Virus record (IMG/VR): IMGVR_UViG_3300008108_000323 | Span: 1 to 64,000 of that record | Direction: 5' to 3' (one strand) | Length of the DNA stretch: 64,000 nucleotides | Origin: a virus | Shown here: one piece after another, positions 58,458-64,000 of the stretch | Layout: each line of letters starts with the position of its first letter | Position numbering within the stretch: the first letter of the stretch is position 1 | Translations under genes and position numbers: made by a program | Notes under the pieces: model-generated | What the model was told of the DNA's origin: nothing | What the model saw: only the letters and a program-made list of their open reading frames with translations | Database searches by the model: none

Positions 58458-61271
58458 CTACGTTGTTCTGAACCCCACGCTCATTTCCAGTGAGAATATA
58501 AATTCTTTCGCATACGTTCCAGAACCAGTTGGGTATAAACCTACGGCTCCCGGAAAAGTTGCTTGCATGCTACTACCTAATTTAAAAACAGTACAGCTTT
58601 TCATACTGCTGAAAAAAGGAGTTGCAAAAGCTACACCCTCAGGTGGAACACTGATTCCATTTTTAACTTTATCGGCTATGTCCCAAGCTGTAACTTCTCC
58701 AGTAAGAAAACGTCTAGAATTTAAAATACTAATGTCTGTGTAAGGAACCAAGGTAGTATTAAAACACCCAGTGTATTCTTGATATACAGATTCGAAATCT
58801 CCTGTGCTGAAACCCTGAAGAGTTAATTCATCACTTGGTATCGGAACCCCCAAAACTTTTAACTTGTCACCTGCTGCAAAGTCATATTGTGTCTGATTAA
58901 AGTAGATATCAGGAGAATGAAAATAACCAAAAGCAGACGCACCTGTACTACCGAGCTGTATATCGTTCTGATACGAAGTTGTTCTAAAGTTTAAGCTGTG
59001 GTCTCTTCTACAGTAGTTTTGAGGATAACTAGAAAAAGTATAGCTAGGTGTTCTTGCAACATCTTTGTGGTACGGTATCAAGTGTGTCTGACCGAGTGAA
59101 TTATTATCAAGAACACCGCCGATTAGAATACCAGTGGCCAAAACCTCAGGGATTCTATCTGCTCGAACAATTCTATAAGCTTTTATCAACTTGTGCAGTG
59201 GCTCATTATTCACCTCGTAGCTCAAATCGATATTTCCAAACTTAGGATAAACTACATTCACCAATGTAGAATCCAAGTCAGTCATATTCGTAGTGGTGAT
59301 GTTGTTGGCGCTTCTTCTATTTGGAAGAGTCACGTTAGTCGCAGTTGTGTCAAAGCGGATGTCATCAAGATAATATGGAGCAGACCACTTTCCTGTTTCT
59401 TTCCACTGAACCTGAATCCCAAAACGATAGGTATCATTCATCATGTACCCTGTACGAGTTAGTACATTCTGAGGATCCTGATATTCTCCAAATCGATAGT
59501 GCGGATATGTTCTATTGCAGTCGTTCTTACCAAAGCGATTACTCTTGCCTACAGAAGTAATTGTTTTTACTTCTAGAGAGTGTGTTATTTGCTGAGCCCA
59601 TGCAGTGAGTTCCGCATCAACCAGCTCATCGATGTTGGCCAGAAACAATCGGTTTGAGTTTAGTCTCAGACTGCTTACCCTAGTTACCTTGGCCGTTAAA
59701 GCGAGAAGCTCAGGTATAGACAGCGGAAAATTATCTTGGCCGTTGTTACTATGAATTACTTCTATTGAAGTTTCATTGTTCAAACGGTATCTCTGAACCA
59801 TGGTGGCAGTGAAGGTTTCGCCTTCATACTCAATGGCAACTAACTCAAAGTAAGTAAACTCACCGGGAGGAATATTATTAACCTGTAGCTTAATTGCTTT
59901 ATTGGTTAATGTGCCCGGCTGATCACCTTTGATCAAGGATGGTTCATTAGTATTTGCTTGGAATACGTTGATGGGACCAGTTGGATACAGGTAATCTGTT
60001 CCAACAAAGTCATCTGTTACAAAACGACCAGTGTAACGCTTGTTACCGCACAAAAGTGATCCCCCACCCTCAACACTGGCGATGTACTGCATTGTAGCTG
60101 CAGGAGTATCTACAAACAAAGTTGTTTGCTTGTCAACTTTTGCAATGTCAATCTCTCCACCGTTTGAACTGAGTACTCCATCCTGAACATATGGATATGG
60201 AACACTCAGGGCCCTTGGTCGATTAACTCCGTCTGTCCAGTAAATATTTACATCCTGTGTACGCTTTTCAACTTGTGCCTGAATTTGATAATCGACATTA
60301 AAGTTAAGCTGCTTGGATCTAAGTAGACGAGTATAAGTATAGGTTTCGGTAGCAGGATTAAACTGAACTACACCTACTTCACAAAGGCTATTGTATGGAG
60401 TGTAGTATGTCGCAGCGAGGTAATTGCCAGTGGCAGAGAATACTATTGTGTCGTTGCCAACGCTCTCCATTCCTATGATTTTAAACTTAGGCGAAGCTGC
60501 TAGGAAACTTATATACTCAGAAAGCTGAACAGTGTAGTCGATTAGGTTTCCTGTCTCTAAGATTTCAAAATCAGTAAAGCCAGAATTTGTTACATCGAAA
60601 TACGCTGTAGTACCTGTGACATATGTAACAGTGCCGTGCGTGAACCCGCCCGATAATCCGTTCAACATAGTCTGCACTTGAGTTGCAAGACTAGTCATCG
60701 GCGAAAGGTCAATGGTCTGAGTCCCAGTGCCAGCTGTGGTGAAGTCAATCTTGTTGATTAGAGTAGACTCAGTATACAGCTCTATCGTTGTTGGGTTGAT
60801 TACTTTTACGTAGTATGCTGCCCCGCTCACCAAAGGCGAAGGAGGTGTTCCACCAACGTTGAGATACCCCACAACTTGACTATTTGCTAAACCGTGTGGC
60901 GCACCAAAAGATATTTGATCGGTAGTGGTATTTACGCTGGAGATCAATATCGAAGATCCAACATAACTTCCAGTAAAACTACTTGGGCCAAGAACAATCC
61001 CAGAACTATTTATAACAGAAACGGAACCGCTAAAGCTATAAGGATACTCGGCTCTCAAGTAAACACGCCAAGTACTTACGCTCTCAGTTGGGTCAGGAAT
61101 AGTAACCTTTAACGCATTACCAAAAACTGGAGAAATACCAGTCATGTTAGCACCGGCATCGTCACGGTGTCTAATATTTTGGGCATCTATATAATTACCA
61201 CCAGATACCAACTGCAAGTCGGTATCCTTGTCCATAAAGCCGTTCTGAAGTAGTCTTACTATCTGGGACAT
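58458..61271 (-). CDS. 5' part of long tail hub/stabilisation-like protein
   Basis: 937 residues in frame; the end (SLEMSVGFRTT) appears only because the frame shifts. MSQIVRLLQNGFMDKDTDLQ and LVSGGNYIDAQNIRHRDDAG are typical of the N-terminus of long podoviral tail proteins. The rest is beta-rich with many S/T/V. The shift point lies near 58505-58511 (GCGAAAG on the minus strand). A programmed -1 frameshift, a natural mutation or an assembly error would each give this picture. Confidence 0.6.
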   Translation of the reverse strand: MSQIVRLLQNGFMDKDTDLQLVSGGNYIDAQNIRHRDDAGANMTGISPVFGNALKVTIPDPTESVSTWRVYLRAEYPYSFSGSVSVINSSGIVLGPSSFTGSYVGSSILISSVNTTTDQISFGAPHGLANSQVVGYLNVGGTPPSPLVSGAAYYVKVINPTTIELYTESTLINKIDFTTAGTGTQTIDLSPMTSLATQVQTMLNGLSGGFTHGTVTYVTGTTAYFDVTNSGFTDFEILETGNLIDYTVQLSEYISFLAASPKFKIIGMESVGNDTIVFSATGNYLAATYYTPYNSLCEVGVVQFNPATETYTYTRLLRSKQLNFNVDYQIQAQVEKRTQDVNIYWTDGVNRPRALSVPYPYVQDGVLSSNGGEIDIAKVDKQTTLFVDTPAATMQYIASVEGGGSLLCGNKRYTGRFVTDDFVGTDYLYPTGPINVFQANTNEPSLIKGDQPGTLTNKAIKLQVNNIPPGEFTYFELVAIEYEGETFTATMVQRYRLNNETSIEVIHSNNGQDNFPLSIPELLALTAKVTRVSSLRLNSNRLFLANIDELVDAELTAWAQQITHSLEVKTITSVGKSNRFGKNDCNRTYPHYRFGEYQDPQNVLTRTGYMMNDTYRFGIQVQWKETGKWSAPYYLDDIRFDTTATNVTLPNRRSANNITTTNMTDLDSTLVNVVYPKFGNIDLSYEVNNEPLHKLIKAYRIVRADRIPEVLATGILIGGVLDNNSLGQTHLIPYHKDVARTPSYTFSSYPQNYCRRDHSLNFRTTSYQNDIQLGSTGASAFGYFHSPDIYFNQTQYDFAAGDKLKVLGVPIPSDELTLQGFSTGDFESVYQEYTGCFNTTLVPYTDISILNSRRFLTGEVTAWDIADKVKNGISVPPEGVAFATPFFSSMKSCTVFKLGSSMQATFPGAVGLYPTGSGTYAKEFIFSLEMSVGFRTT

Positions 61272-61273
61272 AG

Positions 61274-61765
61274 TTACATGTTAGCTGCTCGTTGAAGTTG
61301 GTATTCACGCTTGTAGTTTTCCATCACTGGAGCATAGCGTTCAAAATGTCTGCGAGAATACTTCCAGCCAATGTATGCTACAAGCATACGCTCCCACTGA
61401 TCTTTGAGATATACATTTCCAGCTTGGTCAACAGGAAAACCTTTGTACTCAACGACAAATTTGGAACCATCTGGTATTTCTAACGCAGACGCAAATATTA
61501 CATGCTCGTTCTGGATTTCGTAATCATAGTGTTCACAGTACTTTGCACCTTCGCAAGTACGAACTTCTATAATTCTCACCCAGCCTTCAGGCAAAGGAAG
61601 TCTTGAATCGATGACTTCGTCAGTGGCTGTAAAGTAACGCATGTTTTCACCAGAGCGAAATGTCTTCAGTACTTGATTAATAAGTACTTTAAACCACATT
61701 GCGTTTTCGGAATAACTAACTTGTAGTTCTTCACACGCAGCTGCTATAACATCTTCGATCTTCAT
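61274..61765 (-). CDS. Head-tail adaptor-like protein
   Basis: 163 residues. Starts MKIEDVIAAACEELQVSYSE, a helical N-terminus, followed by EVRTCEGAKYCEHYDYEI and a basic helical C-terminus. Size, order (ring-like genes next to tail hub) and fold suggest a connector/adaptor between portal and tail. Two nucleotides separate its stop and the start of the tail gene. Inference from context. Confidence 0.5.
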   Translation of the reverse strand: MKIEDVIAAACEELQVSYSENAMWFKVLINQVLKTFRSGENMRYFTATDEVIDSRLPLPEGWVRIIEVRTCEGAKYCEHYDYEIQNEHVIFASALEIPDGSKFVVEYKGFPVDQAGNVYLKDQWERMLVAYIGWKYSRRHFERYAPVMENYKREYQLQRAANM

Positions 61766-61768
61766 CTA

Positions 61769-62425
61769 TTAGTTCGGTTTATTTGGGATTGTATCTAATG
61801 AATCTGAAACCACATCAGCCGTGCGAACCATTTGTCTCAATAGATCGTTGGTTATTGCAGTAACAATATCATTTTCCAAAGCAGCATCTATGGGATATTG
61901 GTCAACATCCGGACGATAGTTTGGAACTTGAGTAGGGTCATTAAACAACGCTTTGACCAAAAGCTTGCGCTGCTTTGGATTTTTGTAAACGTTGATGTAA
62001 AACTTTCCGTCATAGTCAGCTTGATAATCCCAAGCTATTCCTTTTTCTTTTTGAAAAATAGAATGCATAGACAGAGCCGTATAGTTTGAGCGAATACGAA
62101 GAAAGGGCTTTTGGCCATTAACGTGCCCAACATATACAAAACCATCATGTCTATCATCAAGCCTAATAACAGTGGGACAAGGAAATCTAACAACATCACA
62201 ATCTGCTTCTACTTCTGCTTCTAATAATTCTACACTGTAAGCTTGTACACACGCTTCATTGATTCGGTCAAACATTGGTTGTCTACTGGTAGCAGACAAA
62301 ATAGATGCTCTAGCTATATGAATCCTAGACTCGATGTAAAGGGAATCATAACGCATTTCATCAGTAGTGTTACCACCATTTACATTACTAGTAATACGGT
62401 GTACAATTTCTGGTAGTGTACTCAT
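61769..62425 (-). CDS. Ring/adaptor-like protein
   Basis: 218 residues. A helical N-terminus with YDSLYIESRIHIARASILSA is followed by beta-rich sequence (PTVIRLDDRHDGFVYVGHVN) and a helical end. Resembles neck or ring proteins that decorate the portal of podoviruses, but no motif is exclusive. Confidence 0.5.
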   Translation of the reverse strand: MSTLPEIVHRITSNVNGGNTTDEMRYDSLYIESRIHIARASILSATSRQPMFDRINEACVQAYSVELLEAEVEADCDVVRFPCPTVIRLDDRHDGFVYVGHVNGQKPFLRIRSNYTALSMHSIFQKEKGIAWDYQADYDGKFYINVYKNPKQRKLLVKALFNDPTQVPNYRPDVDQYPIDAALENDIVTAITNDLLRQMVRTADVVSDSLDTIPNKPN

Positions 62426-62428
62426 TTA

Positions 62429-63253
62429 TTAGGGGTTCAGTGCTATGTCTTGAGCAGAACTCTGACGAAGCTCGACATCTCGAACTTGGCCAGCGTAGGT
62501 CATTACACATTCGTCAGCTAGACGATATAGGAACTTTTCTGTATAAGCTGTTATCTGAGTTGCCCCAGTCGACAGAAAGATGTGGCCAGTCGCAAGGGTA
62601 GGTTGAGCAAAGTAGTCAATAATTATCCCATTGGCTTGAGGAAACAAGTAAAGAGATTTGTTATTTACACTTCCAACTACACGGTTTTGCAATTGATATT
62701 TTGGATGAAAAATAGTAGGTGCATGATATACGTCACGCTTTCTATCCGAAAAATAAGGAGTAGCTTCAAAAGTTCTAACTAGGTAAACTGGAGCAGCAGC
62801 ATCAATTGTCGTAGCAGTAGATACTGTAAAATTCAACTTGGTTGTTGCTATAACTGTTCCGGTCACAGCTAATACTTTGATCTGATCCCCAACTCTTACA
62901 GTATGACCACTGGATGAAAAGACGGTTGTGTACGGACCCGAGCCAGTGGTCATACGAGTAAGAGCACCCAGAAGGGTATCGTAGGTACAGGCAACACGAA
63001 ACAAGTGCATGTATGTCCTGTCCAAGCTAGACAAGTCGATGTAAGGAGCAGCGACTGCCTTGACTTCATCTTTAATTAAAAGGCTCCACAGTTCATCGTA
63101 ATCCTTTTGAGAATCCAAATCCCTGTAAACCCTTTCACATAACCGATAGATAGTATCTTCAATAATGCGATCGGCCTTTGCAGTGTCAATGTATGCACTG
63201 TAGGCTTTATCGATCTTTTGTTGAAGAAGCGTGTAAAATTGTGCCCCGGTCAT
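62429..63253 (-). CDS. Ring/tail-tube-like protein
   Basis: 274 residues. Helical N-terminus (AKADRIIEDTIYRLCERVYR), beta-rich middle (TKLNFTVSTATTIDAAAPVY) and helical end. Third gene of a close-packed set of structural proteins (3-nt gaps), read right to left after the leaderless -7 box. Confidence 0.5.
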   Translation of the reverse strand: MTGAQFYTLLQQKIDKAYSAYIDTAKADRIIEDTIYRLCERVYRDLDSQKDYDELWSLLIKDEVKAVAAPYIDLSSLDRTYMHLFRVACTYDTLLGALTRMTTGSGPYTTVFSSSGHTVRVGDQIKVLAVTGTVIATTKLNFTVSTATTIDAAAPVYLVRTFEATPYFSDRKRDVYHAPTIFHPKYQLQNRVVGSVNNKSLYLFPQANGIIIDYFAQPTLATGHIFLSTGATQITAYTEKFLYRLADECVMTYAGQVRDVELRQSSAQDIALNP

Positions 63254-63259
63254 TTAACA

Positions 63260-63267
63260 CAAATGTA
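63260..63267 (-). promoter_or_regulatory. -7 box (TACATTTG), nearly leaderless
   Basis: Minus-strand TAnnTTTG match ending 6 nt before the ATG at 63253. Confidence 0.5.
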
Positions 63268-63279
63268 CAAAAATTTATT

Positions 63280-63879
63280 TTAATCTGATATATCTTTTTG
63301 CTTCTTAAGTTTTTCTACCTTATCCTTGTAAAATTCAATCATCTCTACCATTTCTTCACTGGTGAACTTCCTTACTTCTTTGGATGCTTTTACTACTTGG
63401 TCGGCCATGCCTTCTCCGTAGATTTTATCCAGCCTTTTGCCATACTCATACTGCATTCCGCTCATGCCGACATTGCATGCGTAGCATTGAGGAGCACAGT
63501 TTCTCTCCAGATATCTAGTCGACATGAAGCGTCGGGATTGAAAGTGACCATTCTGGATAGCCTTGTAATGATGGGGGTTGTCGCAAGTGAAACACTTCAC
63601 CATTCCTTTGGCATCTGAATTCTTTAAACGAATGTACAATGAGAAGATAGTGTCTAGTTTTTTAGTCAACTGAGAAATGCTCATGCGTTTCTTCTCACGC
63701 TTGATTGCTCTCCGTTCCTTTGCTTTTTCGTCACTTGCTTTTTTAACACAAGTGGCGCACAACTTTTTAGACTTGTTGGCGTAGGGACGATTTCTTTTGC
63801 AGCCGGAGCATACGGTTTCCTTTACGGGTTTTTCTAAAACCCCTTTGACTGGAATCTTTTTTTGTTTTTTCTGTACCAT
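63280..63879 (-). CDS. NinG-like recombination protein
   Basis: 199 residues. ETVCSGCKRNRPYANKSKKL begins with a zinc-type CxxC element, and KREKKRMSISQLTKKLDTIF, CFTCDNPHH and QNGHFQSRRFMS with CYACNVGMSGMQ follow as in lambda NinG (Rap)-type proteins, which act on recombination intermediates. Strongly basic. It lies apart from the YqaJ/SSB set but could serve the same recombination pathway. Confidence 0.75.
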   Translation of the reverse strand: MVQKKQKKIPVKGVLEKPVKETVCSGCKRNRPYANKSKKLCATCVKKASDEKAKERRAIKREKKRMSISQLTKKLDTIFSLYIRLKNSDAKGMVKCFTCDNPHHYKAIQNGHFQSRRFMSTRYLERNCAPQCYACNVGMSGMQYEYGKRLDKIYGEGMADQVVKASKEVRKFTSEEMVEMIEFYKDKVEKLKKQKDISD

Positions 63880-63896
63880 AAACTTTACTTTAAACC

Positions 63897-63917
63897 AAAA
63901 ACCCCTCTGTTGAGGGG
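63897..63917 (-). terminator. Intrinsic terminator for the gene at the right edge
   Basis: On the minus strand CCCCTC-AACA-GAGGGG (63902-63917) is followed by five T (63897-63901). It sits 26 nt below the stop of the partial gene. Confidence 0.75.
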
Positions 63918-63943
63918 CCCTTGGTAACTATGAAGAACAATCG

Positions 63944-64000
63944 TTATACTGTTAAAGCATCAACAATTGCAGCTTTCTTGGTGCGATTCTTCTTGATCTC
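63944..64000 (-). CDS. Partial gene at the right edge
   Basis: Only the last 18 codons are visible (EIKKNRTKKAAIVDALTV). Basic C-terminus; the identity cannot be told. It is followed by an intrinsic terminator, so it ends a transcription unit. Confidence 0.45.
   Translation of the reverse strand, partial: EIKKNRTKKAAIVDALTV

Overview
This window is most of a tailed-phage genome, very probably a podovirus infecting a member of the Bacteroidota (Flavobacteriia-like). Four things point there. Minus-strand gene blocks start just downstream of the Bacteroidota-type -7 box TAnnTTTG. Leaders are A-rich and lack Shine-Dalgarno sites. Several small protein families look like those of Bacteroidota phages. 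The virion set (portal, ring-like proteins, a split tail hub protein, glycine-rich and giant internal proteins, no tape measure or sheath) fits a short-tailed phage. The window starts inside the probable major capsid gene and ends inside another minus-strand gene.

Layout. 1-4254 (minus): probable major capsid protein, scaffold-like protein, portal and an HTH-like regulator, with a structured intergenic RNA candidate at 3555-3756. 4314-7420 (plus): SSB and YqaJ exonuclease, then small proteins. 7421-8313: about 0.9 kb without genes, holding a long palindrome, a terminator, many short hairpins and two perfect DnaA boxes; it is a candidate replication origin. 8314-17572 (plus): an accessory block of small genes, including a GP88-like and a DUF932-like protein. 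Five gene clusters in it each follow a long hairpin. 17588-19835: an RNA-rich region with one near-canonical tRNA-Cys, five oversized tRNA-like elements, four copies of a spacer hairpin and a further structured RNA, around one protein gene. 19838-28749 (plus): a caspase-like protein, a ribbon-helix-helix protein with a serine recombinase, primase-helicase, family B DNA polymerase and a DnaA domain IV-like protein.

28733-63879 (minus): terminase large subunit; a run of small membrane and very basic proteins, with a unimolecular-spanin candidate; then tail fibre, lysin-like protein, calcium-repeat protein, a 3848-residue virion protein with an HELAH motif, further internal proteins, a long tail protein broken by a -1 frameshift, ring/adaptor-like proteins and a NinG-like protein.

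How it fits together. The plus strand carries early and replication functions: DnaA-like initiator, primase-helicase, polymerase, SSB and recombination exonuclease. The minus strand carries packaging, virion and lysis functions, many of them probably expressed from almost leaderless late promoters. Protein functions are read from motifs by eye; no database search was possible.
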